Positions 1-10,427 of a DNA stretch of 64,000 nucleotides are shown here, piece by piece. Source of the DNA: Branchinecta lynchi (taxonomy: Eukaryota > Arthropoda > Branchiopoda > Anostraca > Branchinectidae); NCBI GenBank assembly GCA_023053575.1, contig JAKZAP010000017.1, positions 1,681,501-1,745,500 on the forward strand, read 5' to 3'. The notes under the pieces are model-generated. The model was not told the origin of the DNA. It was given only the letters and a program-made list of their open reading frames with translations, and did not search any database. The position numbers and the translations under genes are program-made. The first letter of the stretch is position 1; every line of letters starts with the position of its first letter.

Positions 1-411
1 CTCCGAAAAATTCCGTTGACTGTTCAGCGGGTCTTGAAACTGAGGCGAATGTCGTTCTTCCTTCGCGACAGCTTCCGCCAATCACGAGAAAAAGTCATCA
101 ATCGAAGGAAACGCAATCGCATGACTAAACTTCACTAACGATGCCCATGACCCCGACCACCGATATAAATACCAGCAATCAAATCCCAAAAATCAACTTT
201 AAACTCAACATTTCGCGCCCTAGCCTACGGAAAAGGCCAATGACATAATTAAGTCAGAATTACATAATTTTTGTCATTAAAACAAATCGATTTAGTCGCC
301 TTTGGTGAACGAAACGATGATTGACTCTCGAGATTTTCGTGCTACCTCTAGGCATCTCGTCGTGCAACATGGAATTTATCTTCCAAAAACGACAAAGCAG
401 ATATTAGTGTC
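1..411. other. No recognised feature (left edge)
   Basis: I see no coding exon, RNA or repeat shared with the rest of the window in this stretch. Short open frames on both strands have no family resemblance or splice borders. Confidence 0.5.
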
Positions 412-467
412 ACCGGAAAAAACGGAAATTTGTGAAATGTAAAAGTTTAATGTGAAGTTGATTGGAG
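412..467 (-). mobile_element. Family A core fragment
   Basis: The segment reads like the minus-oriented 137-bp core unit of family A: an ACCGGAAA-like start, then an A-rich stretch, then TGTGAAGTTGATT. It has neither family A terminus. It abuts the B copy starting at 481. Confidence 0.4.
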
Positions 468-480
468 GTCCGGTTTAGGG

Positions 481-727
481 TTAAAGGACCGCTCGCACTA
501 TTCACTACTCAACTTACAGTATTTTAAAATATTTGAATACTTTAAAACTAGGCTGTACTTTGAAGAAATAACCCACGGTTTTGGCTGTTTTAAGCCTTTT
601 CCGAGACCCTTTGACTTACAGCGAAAACAGGAAAAAAATTACATAACCGGTTTTTCTGGTGGAAAACTTCTAGCTAACAACCGTCGACAGCGTAATACAA
701 TTCGCAGGTGTGACCAGCCACCTTGTA
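481..727 (+). mobile_element. Family B TIR element, copy 1 (uninterrupted at the family A target)
   Basis: It starts with TTAAAGGACC, the family B terminal motif, and matches copies 2 (3359-4921) and 3 (57448-58197) through landmarks such as TTTAAAACTAGGCTG and ACATAACCGG. At 649-661 it runs straight from ACCGG through five T to CTGGTGG. Copy 2 carries a family A element at exactly that point, so copy 1 is the empty site. The far end after about 727 is too diverged to place. There is no coding capacity, so it is a non-autonomous element. Confidence 0.7.
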
Positions 728-911
728 CGGTGATTTACGTTACCGAAAGTAAGCTCAGATGTGACCAGTGTGCTCGACGAAGAATCGTGTGCGCTAATGT
801 GCTGGCGTTTTTACGTTTTTGACTAATGAAAAAGGGGCCAAAACCACATGGGTGGCCTAGGGTCCAACAAAAAGATGGTACTGCGACTAGAGATGAGATG
901 CTGGAGTAAAC

Positions 912-1112
912 ATGCATGCTGAATCCATATCTGATAGGCAAGGCCGTATCCAGGGGGGGATAGGGGGTTGAATCCCCCCCCCCGAAACATACAGTAGGCT
1001 TTTCCCTCTGATCTATGTGTCTTTGTACTTATTTGTCCGACCAGAAGGCACCCCCCCCCCCGCCAAAATAAATTCCTGGATACGGAATCCCATCGAAACC
1101 TTTGGTCTTGTT
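912..1112 (-). mobile_element. Family A end fragment split by a family F element
   Basis: Bases 912-942 (ATGCTGAATCCATATCTGA) match the subterminal part of minus-oriented family A copies, and 1086-1112 (CCCATCGAAACC then TTTGGTCTTG) match its left terminus. The family F element at 943-1085 lies between them. Confidence 0.55.
943..1085 (+). mobile_element. Family F small TIR element, copy 1
   Basis: It opens with GCCGTATCCAGG plus a G run and closes with CCTGGATACGG, an inverted match of about 10 bp. The interior shares CTCTGATCTATGTG and TTTGTACTT with the copies at 13543 and (reversed) 34612. Long C runs lie just inside each end. At about 140 bp it is non-coding and MITE-like. Confidence 0.65.
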
Positions 1113-1390
1113 GGTAATGAACCAGGTAAATCTTTTTGTTTTTGTCTGACGGTCTTGATACGATCTAATTTATCTTCCCCAGTCGGTTCCTTTCCAAATC
1201 GTGCACCAGACCGTGGTTCCAAACCTTTTCCGTGTCGCGTACTCCTAATCAAGGTTCAAAAGTACCCCCTTTTGAAGAATCATTGTTTTATTTTTTTAAC
1301 CGAGATCAAAAGGTAAAGAAGACGGTATATACATGTGAACATATATACAAAGATAATTTCTTAAACCACATTGGCCTGACATCTCATAAA

Positions 1391-1732
1391 AAAAATCAAC
1401 GAAGAAACCAACAAAAATGGGGTTTGTAAAGACCAACGAATCTACTGAAATAAAAGGCGAATGTTTCGGGAGGACAACCTTCAGCGAAGACAGAATATTT
1501 CGAGGAAAAACGCAAAAACGAGGATGAAGATCAACAACCAAGAAAACCAAAACAAAGCAGAAAACCAACAAATTAAAACAAGATTGGAAGGATTGAAAGC
1601 CTAAAATAAAACAGCGGGCCACTCACCAATACCTGCGAATAACAATTACGACTGTTCTCGCTCGGTACCAGCGAGTGACTATATTCGCTGGCCTTTAAAA
1701 CCCCTCTTTTGTTGGTTTCTTCGTTGATTTTT
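1391..1732. mobile_element. Family P inverted-repeat element
   Basis: Bases 1391-1425 (ATCAACGAAGAAACCAACAA inside) and 1698-1732 (TTGTTGGTTTCTTCGTTGAT inside) are near-perfect 35-bp inverted repeats about 270 bp apart. The interior is A-rich with no credible coding. A MITE is the simplest reading. I saw no clear target duplication. Confidence 0.6.
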
Positions 1733-2175
1733 GTAAATATTGTAATATATGTACAAAATCAATGGGACACTAGAGGCTACTCGATCTCACTAACGGCAAT
1801 AATAAGATCATTTTCTACATCCAGCCCGCTTCTGTATTTGATTTTGATCAGACATATTGCTAATGTCCTTCGCAAAGATAGGTAGATCCGAATGGCAACA
1901 AAACAGATATGGCGATTCTACTTCCATACCTCGCACCTCAAACCAAAACTGAGGAATAAGGTAAATTCCAGAATTCAGTTCTAAGACACGATCATTTGCA
2001 AGTTCAATTGAATTTTCCGAGTTGGAATTTGGAGCTTGTCACTAAGGTTCTGGTTCTGAACATGGTCGTAGTGTTTTGCATTTAGTCCCTTACAAGGGGA
2101 ACTGAACATTACTCTGGGCACTGAAGAGTTGGATATTTTCAAATAAACCATTTATTCTTTTTTTTTTCTCTCTCT
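1733..2175. other. No recognised feature
   Basis: A+T-rich sequence ending in a T/CT tract near 2158-2175. No exon borders, RNA or repeat shared with other parts of the window are visible. Confidence 0.5.
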
Positions 2176-2535
2176 CATGTCCAGAACCTATCCTACCACA
2201 TGTCCAGTCCTTTCACCATTTCCAGAACCTCCTACCACCAGATATTCCTTCAGGCCCAAGCTGACAGCGAATCATATTTGACGGTGTAAAACGGATAAGT
2301 CAGCTACATTTTATTAGAGCCCAATTTCGGCCCTTCTTGTCAAGGGTTCTCTTCAGGCTCAAGCCGCTCAAGTTGGAACATGAAGTTTCATTTTCATTTT
2401 TGAAGTTAATTCCAGCTTGAGCGTGAAGAGGACCCTTGCCAAGAAGGGCCGAAATATAGCTCTCCTACCACCATGTCCAGTCCTACCATGTTGTTCAGAA
2501 CTTAGAACATGTCCCAAACCTCTTAATGCCAGATC
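2176..2535. repeat. Degenerate CATGTCCAGAACCTCCTACC minisatellite, split by a G element
   Basis: Variants of CATGTCCAG, AACCT and CCTACCAC recur at 2176-2240 and again at 2460-2535. A 225-bp family G element sits between the two halves, so the array predates that insertion. Confidence 0.55.
2240..2465. mobile_element. Family G element, copy 1
   Basis: It contains the family signature ACGGATAAGTCAGCTAC and a strong inverted repeat: TTTCGGCCCTTCTTGTCAAG at 2325 pairs with CTTGCCAAGAAGGGCCGAAA ending 2454. The CCCTTCTTGGCAAGGGTCCT box recurs at 33.2, 43.2 and 53.6 kb. It is inserted in a minisatellite. Confidence 0.6.
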
Positions 2536-3358
2536 CAGTATGTGTATCTAGAAGTATAACTAAGGCAACTAGATCAAAGATATTTATAGCGGACCAAAAA
2601 TAGCAAACAAATCGGCATGCTGAGATTACCACGCTTAATTTGCAGCGACAGCTGTACCGCTTGGCGGTGTCTTTCCATACTCAAGAACTGTTATAAAAAG
2701 GCTAATAAATTCACTTGACAAATGGTCGATCAGCTCTCATCGTTAGCCTACATGTTGAAGAAAATGAAACAAACAAGAGTGGGAAGCAAAGTAACAAGAC
2801 TAGCAACATCCAGGTAGTCTAGGCTGCATGGTTTTCCCGTTCTTCCTTTGTACTTTTTCTCTTCTTCTCTCCCAGTGTTATTTCCTTTTCTTGTAAAAGT
2901 ATTTATTGCTTAATTTGAAGTAAACATTTATTTCCACTGCCCTCACATACAGTCAAAGGTAGGCTATATATATTATAATAAATTGTTTTGTAAATATAAA
3001 TTATTACACTTGCCTTGCTAACAAGACGAAAAGCTTCGGCTAACTATCATTTCATAAGTTTCCACCAGACAAGTGGTGTAATTTCGATGTAGTTTGACGT
3101 ACTTTGTTTTAGTAATGAAACTACAGTCTCTGGAATGGACAAGTAAAAAGGTCCGAAGCCACTACGAAGCAAACTCCAACGAAACTACATCCAATAAGAC
3201 ACGACTTTACTTGACATGTTCGTTGAGACGAGTTCCTCGTCGAGTTCCTCACTAACCAAGTTGTCACAGACAAATCCACGAAAAGACGAGTTTGACTAAC
3301 AAAGTTAAGGATTAGAAACGATGCATAGATCAATTCAAACATTTATTAGGAAATAAAA
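2536..3358. other. No recognised feature
   Basis: About 820 bp of apparently unique A+T-rich DNA. A tiny direct repeat, GAGTTCCTCGTC then GAGTTCCTC, lies near 3229-3250. No supported exon. Confidence 0.5.
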
Positions 3359-4921
3359 CTTAAAGGGCCCCAGGGCACTCTTTACTCTTCAACTTACAGT
3401 ATCTTAAATATTTGAATACTTTAAAACTAGGCTGCGGTTTCAAAAAATAACCTACGGTTTTGGTTGTTCTAAGCCTTTTCCGATACCGCTGACTTATAGC
3501 GAATACAGGGAAACAATTTACATAACCGGTTTTTGGGATCCCAAAACGTAAGTGGAGGGATGCCTATGACATCGCACTGTCCGTCCGTCCGTCCGTCTGT
3601 AAGCACGATAACTCTCGAAGGGAATGAGATATTTTGATGAAACTTGGTATGAGGATTGTTTGGGTCAAGGGTAAGGTCGAGTTCGTAGATGGGCTCTGTA
3701 GCCCTATATACGGGGGTGGGGGAGGGGGTTCAATTTAAGAGACAAACAAAATATTTTTAAACAGCTAATGTGATAGTCGATTATGGGGTAAGAAGACATG
3801 GTGAGCACGATGGTGACAATCATTTTCTCGCCGGACAAGTAGTTCGTCCGGAATCCGGCAAAAAACGGAAAGTTTGTTAAAAGTAAAAGTTTCATTTGAA
3901 GTTGATTAAATGTTTGATTTAGGGGTAAGAAGACATGCCGAGCACGATGGTGAAAACCATTTTCTCGCTGGACGAGTAGTTCGTCAGGAATCCGGCCAAA
4001 ACCGGAAAGTTGGTTAAAAGTAAAAGTTTCATTTGAAGTTGATTAAATGTTTGATTTAGGGGTACGAAGACATGCTGAGCATGATGGTGAAAATCATTTT
4101 GCCGCCGGACAAGCAGTTCGTCCGGAATCCGGCCAAAACCGGAAAGTTGGTTAAAAGTAACACTTTCATTTGAAGTTGATTAAATGTTTGATTTCAGGGT
4201 AAGAAGGCATGCTGAACCCGATGTTGAAAACCATTTTCTCGCCGGACAACTAGTTCACCTGTAATCCGGCCAAAACCGGAAAATATGTTAAAAGTAAAAG
4301 CTTTATCTGAAGTTGATTAGATGATATATTTAGGGGTAAGAAGAGGCGCTGAGTCTGTATATAATGATCATTTTTTACCCGGACATATAATTAGTCCGGA
4401 ATCCGGTTGTACCCGCATTTTTTTAAGTCAAAATTTTATTTAAAGTTGATTAGATTTCTTTATAGGGATTCGTTTCTGAATTTTTCTTTTTTTGCTGGAC
4501 TAGTAGTTCGCTCGGAATTCGGGCGAAACCGCAAATTTGGCAGCAGTAAAGCAGGAAGTTTCGGTCAATATCGTCAAAATAGATATGGCTTATAGAGGTA
4601 TAGATAGGTAGATAGAATATCTGAACTCGGTTTTCTCTGATGATTAGCCTGGCGAAGACAAGACCGAATTGTCTGGATCAAATCTTAGATTTTTGGGATC
4701 CCATCGACACCTTTGGTCTTGTTCTGGTGGAAAAACTTCTCGCAGACAAACGTCGTCAGCGTGATACACATCGAAGGTGGCAAGACATGGCAAGTGAGAA
4801 AATCAGCGTGGTTTTGTTAGATGAGTCAGAATGTGCCGTACGAAAAAAAAGTTTAGAAAATATATGGAGTGATTACGGAAGTAGGTTGCGTAAGTATGAT
4901 AGGTAAGACAGGTCCTTTAAG
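3359..4921 (+). mobile_element. Family B TIR element, copy 2, carrying a family A insertion
   Basis: It begins CTTAAAGGGCC and ends GGTCCTTTAAG, terminal inverted repeats of about 11 bp. Removing the family A element (3535-4721) leaves about 375 bp that align with copy 1 on both sides of the junction (CATAACCGG and T run, then CTGGTGGAAAA). The right part (4724-4921) also matches 57448-57600 in reverse, including CAAGTGAGAAAATCAGCGTG. Non-coding. Confidence 0.75.
3535..4721 (-). mobile_element. Family A element, copy 1, inside family B
   Basis: In minus orientation it runs from GGGATCCCAAAACG through TATGACATCGC, a CCGT repeat, ATTTTGATGAAACTTGG and five 137-bp-type core units (each with a CCGGAATCCGGC-like box and GAAGTTGATTA) to GGGATCCCATCG and GGTCTTG. 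The ends are fixed by the empty site in family B copy 1. No stable coding frame: 137 is not a multiple of 3. Its closest relative in the window is 31078-32120, with fewer core units. Confidence 0.8.
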
Positions 4922-5081
4922 ACTTTTACATTGGAAATCGACGAGGGTGGTCTTTAGAAGAAACGATCATGAGCCGCTCCGTGCTTCCTCCGTCAGCTAG
5001 GAGTAGCGCACCCATCTTTTGGTGTCACGTATTCGTTGGTTACTTTGCCTGGACAACGAAATGGTGGGTTTTCTTGGAAGG

Positions 5082-5828
5082 TTAATGCCCGGGCCCCACT
5101 ATGGACAAACCTGTTCGTAGATCGGTCTTGACCCGTTTTTAAGACCGGTTATTAAACGTTCCTCCTTCAACCCGTTCATAAAGTCATAAAGATAGATCCA
5201 TCTCACGTTTTTAATTTGTTATGAACAACCAATGACAGAGGAAAAAAAAAAAATTTAAATATATAATTGTAAAGATTTTTAATTTGTAAATAAAATTTTG
5301 AATTTGTTTTTTGTTTGTTAATATATGAGCAGTTAAAAGGGATTATAGACGAATAAATCCTCTATCTATGTATGATTTATGATGTTTTGTTCCATAGTTG
5401 TTTCGAAATATTTTTAAGATAGAGTATTTTATTTTTAGGTCATTTATTGGGTGGTTTGAGAGGTTGGAATGTTGTTTTGGTTAAGAAGAGCCGTAATAAA
5501 AAGAAAAGAAAAAGGTTTATATTTATTTTTGGTAATTTTGGTCACGGTAGAAGGGGTGCCCTATGCTGGGGGCACCCTGTGATACCGGTTGAGCCAATAT
5601 TTTAAAGTGAATGTTATAGATTGATTGTAGGTTACAGCTATTTTGAGTTTAACTGTTCAAAAAAATTAAAAGAATGATAATTATTTAAAGTAGGAAATAA
5701 ATAATAATTAGAATTTAGTGTTTATAAAAAAAAAAAAAAATGACAGGAGCGTCTTAAAAACCGGTCTTAAAAACGTCGAAACTCCGAATTGCGAACAGAT
5801 GTGTCCGTAGTGGGGTTCCGTGCATAAG
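5082..5828. mobile_element. Family O TIR element with CCCCACTA termini
   Basis: The left end (TTAATGCCCGGGCCCCACTA, then TGGACA, CTGTTCG and TTTTTAAGACCGGT) is matched in reverse by the right end (ACCGGTCTTAAAAA, CGAACAG, TGTCCGTAGTGGGG). The TIRs are about 75-80 bp and imperfect, around a 590-bp very A+T-rich non-coding interior. CACTA near the tip recalls CACTA/EnSpm DNA transposons, but I could not fix a 3-bp target duplication, so the class is an inference. Confidence 0.55.
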
Positions 5829-5879
5829 GGGCAATGTCAGCGACGTCGTAGGGCATAACCTGCTCCTACCCTGTCGCTA

Positions 5880-6020
5880 ATTTATTTGTTTATTTGTGAC
5901 CCGCTTTTTGGGTAACAGCGGAGTATAAATGAAACACAAAGTAAAATATACATATTAAAAGACTTAAACAAAACAAGCTAACCACCGGTGCAGGATCGGG
6001 AATACGGCTGCGGTCCTTCG
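5880..6020 (-). mobile_element. Possible non-LTR retrotransposon 3' end
   Basis: On the minus strand the sequence ends with GCGGGTCACAAATAAACAAA, resembling the GGGTCATAAATAAA ends seen near 60775, 61660 and 13085. No reverse-transcriptase residues can be read here, so this rests on the tail motif only. Confidence 0.3.
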
Positions 6021-6240
6021 ACATTAGTTCGTTTTTGCTGATACCATAATATCTGTTACCGTGGTAACTGGATCTGCAATTAGTAGTCTTACCGTGGAAT
6101 CTGATACTATGATTGCTCTGCAATAACCACAATTGCCGTTGCGCTTTTAGAAATCATCCAAAAAGAAACACTGGTATCCAGTCCACTGATATCTCGAGTG
6201 ACACAACTTCTCCCCCACAAATTTGACAAAAAACTAGACT
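6021..6240 (+). mobile_element. Family H fragment, copy 2
   Basis: It starts GTTCGTTTTTGCTGATACCA and continues ATCTGTTACCGTGGTAACTGG, the 41-bp terminal repeat of the intact copy at 59285-59699, followed by its interior (GCAATTAGT, ACAATTGCCG). The other terminus is missing. Confidence 0.6.
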
Positions 6241-6289
6241 ACTGTGTGCGTGATGATGAAAAGAGATGATTTTTTCAAATACAATGATT

Positions 6290-6574
6290 ACTTACCGCGA
6301 TACCGGACGAACTGGGAAATTGGCAGAAGTGGCAAGAAGTTTTCGTCAAAACAGATATGACTTATAGAGGTAAACACACATGCTGAATCCATATCTGAAC
6401 TTGGTTTTCTCAGATGATTAGCTGTTTGGCCTTAATCTGTTTCTGAATTTTAATAGTAAAAATGTTCAGGGGGTCTGGCGATAACTGGATCTGGCTAAGA
6501 CAAGACCCAGTTCTCTGGAGCAGATATTGAATTTTTGGGATCCCATCGAGACCTTTGGTATTGTTTACCTACTG
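6290..6574 (-). mobile_element. Family A end fragment, copy 2
   Basis: Only the left terminus remains, minus-oriented: CCATATCTGAACTTGG, CTCAGATGATTAGC, the palindrome GGGATCCC at about 6538-6545 and an end reading ACCTTTGGTATTGTT. The core and right end are absent. Confidence 0.65.
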
Positions 6575-6750
6575 GCCGACAACATTCGGGGAACGCCACT
6601 GCTGACAGGACGGAAAGGAGGCAACTGGAGCGAATATATTGTAACGGATGGTAGCGATGATCAAGGATGAATGTGTTTTGACGGTACAAAATCTGGGGAG
6701 TTGGAACTTGCGATGGAACATACAAGGAGATTCTCAGATTAGACAGTTTT

Positions 6751-6780
6751 TATGGCACTTGAGCTTGCTCAAGTGCCATA
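6751..6780. repeat. Terminal hairpin of family C copy 1
   Basis: TATGGCACTTGAGC, two T, then GCTCAAGTGCCATA: a perfect 14-bp stem with a 2-nt loop. The equivalent site in copy 2 (20521-20554) keeps the 10-bp outer stem with a different loop. Copies 3 and 4 are weaker. Confidence 0.8.
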
Positions 6781-7305
6781 TAGCGATTGTTATTTCTGTC
6801 CGTCAGTCGGTCTGTCGGTCTGTCGGTCTGTCGGTCCCGGTTTTGCTAGTTCGAGCACTTCCAGATACGCTAGGACGATGAAACTTGGCAAGCATATCAG
6901 GAACTGGACCAGATTAAATTAGAAATTGTCGCTTCCTCGATCCGACCATCTGGAGGGGAGTGGAGGGAGGGGGAATCCGGAAAAAATAGGAAAAATGAGA
7001 TATTTTTAGCTTACGAACGGGTGATCGGATCTTAATGAAACTTAATACATGGAAGGACTTCGTGTCTCAGACCCTCCATTTTAAATCCAGACCAGATCCG
7101 GTGACACTGGGGGGAGTTAGAGGGGGAAACCGGAAATCTTGGAAAACACTTAGAGTGGAGGGATCCGAATGAAACTTGGTGGAAAGTACAAGCAAAAGTC
7201 CTAGATACGTGACTGATATAACAGGAACGGATCCGCTCACTTTGGGGGAGTTGGGGGGGGGGAGAAGTCCGAATTTGTAGTGATCCCGCGAGTTCCGTGC
7301 TTCCT

Positions 7306-7914
7306 AAGAACCCAAATAATACAAAACAAAGCGCTGCGTCTCATAGGAGAATTTCAAAATTCTCAGAATACTATGGAGTGTTTTAGAAAGAATGCGATTT
7401 TGAACGTAGATGAGCTTCGTGATTACCAGCTAGCGATTTTTGTTTTTCAAAGTGTAAATAAGGTAAGCCCTGAGTACTTTTATGATTTTTTTAACACTAA
7501 CTCGTTTTATCACCCTTATTTTACCCGACATTCAGAGGATTTAGCTCACGAGAGAAGAAACACAACAAGAGCAGGATTTGTTCTCAGGAACATAGGTGTG
7601 AGTGTCTGGAATGACCTTCCAGAATCGGTCAGAGAGGCTGCAAGTCTGGCATCATTCAAGAGAATGGTTAAATCTCATTATTTGAGAGGGAAAGAAGTGT
7701 GATAGGAGGAAAGGGTATTTATTTAAAAAAAAAAAAAAAAAATATCCCCCCCCAACCCAAGGTAATAAGGGAATGATATAGTGGATTCATGGTGGTTAGA
7801 ATTACGGCCACAACCAGGATTCTTTTGTCTTAAAAGTGGCCGCTAATCGTAAATTGTTTGCTTAATTTATGTGTTTTTGATGAAATTAAAAAAATGTCTA
7901 TGTCTATGTCTATG
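7306..7914 (+). mobile_element. 5'-truncated non-LTR retrotransposon with hexamer tail
   Basis: An open frame to the stop at 7702 reads as the C-terminal part of a non-LTR reverse transcriptase: IQNKALRLIGEF at the start and, near the end, VSVWNDLPESVREAASLASF followed by KRMVKSHYL. This FK..L plus W-N-LP ending is common to CR1/Jockey-type elements. A 3' UTR with a long A run follows, ending in a (ATGTCT)n tail of about four units. TCCT at 7302-7305 and 7915-7918 looks like a short target duplication. The surrounding family C sequence continues on both sides (GTGCTTCCT / TCCTGATGTGCTGGG). The frame is free of stops, so the insertion is probably young, but it is a dead-on-arrival copy without its 5' part. 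Confidence 0.8.
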
Positions 7915-8157
7915 TCCTGATGTGCTGGGACGATGGAAATTGACAGGCATGTCTGGGACCCGACCAGCTTAAATAGTAAATCATCAATTCCCCGATTCGA
8001 CCATCTGGGGGGGGGGGGAGTGGTGGGAGGGTGAAGCCAAAATTTGAGGTATTTTTAGCTTGCGAACGGGTTATCGGATCTTGATGAAAATTGATATTTA
8101 GGATGACCTCGTGTCTCAGACACCTCACTTTAAATCCGGGCCGGATCCGATGACACT

Positions 8158-8975
8158 GGGGGGAGTTGGAGGAGGGAACCGGAAATTTTGAGAAACGCTT
8201 AAAGTGGAGGGATCGGGATGAAACTTGGTGGGAAAACAACCACAGGTCCTAGAAACGTCATTGACATAACCGGACCGGATCAGGGCACTGTGGGGGAGTT
8301 GGGGTGGGGAACCGGAAATTTTGAGAAACGCTTAAAGTGGAGGGATCGGGATGAAACTTGGTGGGAAAAACAAGCACAGGTCCTAGACACGTCATTGACA
8401 TAACCGGACCGGATCAGGGCACTGTGGGGGAGTTGGGATGGGGGTCCGGATTTCTAGCGATCCCGCGAGTTCGGCATACTTCCTGGTGTCCTAGGGCGAT
8501 GAAACTTGGCAGGTATGTCAAGGATCCGAAAAGATTGACTTGAGAACAGCCGTTTCCCCGACCCGACCATCGTGGGGGGAGTCGGTGGATGGGGAGTCCG
8601 GAATCTAGTGGCGTGCATAACTTTTGAACGGGTGATCGGATCTTGATGAAAATTGATATTTAGGATGACCTTGTGTCTCAGACACCTCACTTTAAATCCG
8701 GGCCGGATCCGATGACACTGGGGGGAGTTGGAGGAGGTAACCGGAAATTTTGAGAAACGCTTAAAGTGGAGGGATCGGGATGAAACATGGTGGGAAAAAC
8801 AAGCACAGGTCCTAGACACGTCATTGACATAACCGGACCGGATCCGATGACACTGGGAGGAGTTGGAGGAGGGAACCGGAAATTTTGAGAAACGCTTAAA
8901 GTGGAGGGATCGGGATGAAACTTGGTGGAAAAAACAAGCACAGGTCCTCGACACGTCATTGACATAACCGGACCG
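8158..8975 (-). repeat. Tandem 125-bp sub-units in the family C core
   Basis: The box GGAAATTTTGAGAAACGC, then TTAAAGTGGAGGGATCGG, then GATGAAAC.TGGTGG recurs near 8190, 8310, 8745 and 8880 with few differences. Near-identity of neighbouring units points to recent unequal exchange or replication slippage. Confidence 0.7.
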
Positions 8976-10427
8976 GATCAGGGCACTGTGGGGGAGTTGG
9001 GGTGGGGGTCCGGATTTCTAGCGATCCCGCGAGTTCGGCATACTTCCTGATGTCCTAGGGCGATGAAACTTGGCAGGTATGTCAGGGATCCGAACAGATT
9101 GACTTGAGAACAGCCGTTTCCCCGACCCGACCATCGTGGGGGGAGTGGGTGGATGGGGAGTCCGGAATCTAGTGGCGTGCATAACTTTTGAACGGGTGAT
9201 CGGATTTGTATGAAACTTGTCTGGTGAGCTATCGCCTCGGACGTTCAGTGTCACGTCCGAGTCGGGTCCGATACCTGTGGGGATGGGGGGGGGGTGGAAA
9301 ACTCAAGAAACTCTAAAAGTAGAGGGATTGGGACGAAACTTAATGGATGGAGCAAGCATTAGGCCTAGATGAAATTGACGGAGCCAGATGGTTTCGGGGC
9401 TCTGTGGGGGGAGTTGGAGGGGGTTTCCTGGAATTCCGGTAGTCGTGAGTTAGAATAGTTCCAGATGTAAAACGACAACGAAACTTTGCAGGCATATTAG
9501 CGACCCGAATTATCTTGACTTAAAAACCTGACACAACATACCCCCGGAAACTTCCGTTCCTAGATCCGAGCATTTTTGGGGGAGCAAGAGAAGAGAAATA
9601 TGGACTTCTATAAATTGCGAACGAGTGGTCTGATTCGAGTGAAACTTCATGGGTGATACGAATCGATGGCCTCGACATGTAAAACATGCGTTCGAACCAT
9701 ATGCGACCACGATTAGGGGAATTGGGGGTGGGGGGACTTTTGACATGCACAAAAACCAAACGGATGGACCGAATGAGATGCAATTCGACAGTGCCGAGTT
9801 TATGCGGCCTAGACTTGTTATTTGGCGTCTGGGCCGGATTCGGCCAAGGTAGGGGGGGGGGGGGGGTACTGGAAACTTGCAGATAGGCTATGCTCCAATT
9901 TCAGTCAAACCTGATGAGGGAACTAAGAGATTGGGCCCGAACCGGCTCCGACAACGTTGGTGGGAAGGGGGGGGGGGTACCGGAACTTTCCAAAAATGCT
10001 CAGATTCGAGTGAAACTTGGTAAATGGTATAAACGAAGATGCTTTAGGTGGTCGATTTTTTTTGTATTCCGAACCAGATTCGACCACGGTAGGTGGAAAT
10101 AGAGTGAGTACCGGAAATCGTGTAGCACGTCTAGGGATCAAACAAATGGATTTATTGGGATGAAAGTTTGAACAGTCATGTGCATTTGCAATCGAGACGA
10201 TGCCGCAACTGCTTAGAAATGAGTGAAACTAAATATCCTATTTCTATTTCCGAACCGCCTTTTTGGATGGCGGGTGTATTTTGTGACGTTTTCATCTACT
10301 TTCTTGTACAGCCTACTCGTACAAGTGCCATATGAGCTCGTAGCTCTTGGTTTGTATAATTGTTTAAAATTTGTTTATTTATTTTGTATTTAAAAAAAAC
10401 GGTAAGCTAAAAGTTTGTCGCTATTAC

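Larger units (their letters stand above)
6751..10350 (-). mobile_element. Family C tandem-core element, copy 1 (with nested retrotransposon)
   Basis: Minus orientation: the hairpin terminus (6751-6780) comes first, then a GTCG/GTCT microsatellite, GATGAAACTTGGCA boxes and a long core of repeated units. The opposite terminus is at 10321-10350 (CAAGTGCCATATGAGCTC, then AGCTCTTG). About 3.0 kb remain after removing the insert at 7306-7914. Units near 8490 and 9060 are almost identical with a 562-bp spacing, which implies recent internal amplification. Many G runs of 8-13 lie at equivalent places. Frames inside change every unit and are not coding. Confidence 0.75.

Noticed and set aside
8454..8954. 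166-codon minus-strand frame rich in S, R and P
   Set aside because: Lies wholly in family C sub-units and repeats with them; no start context, splice sites or motif.
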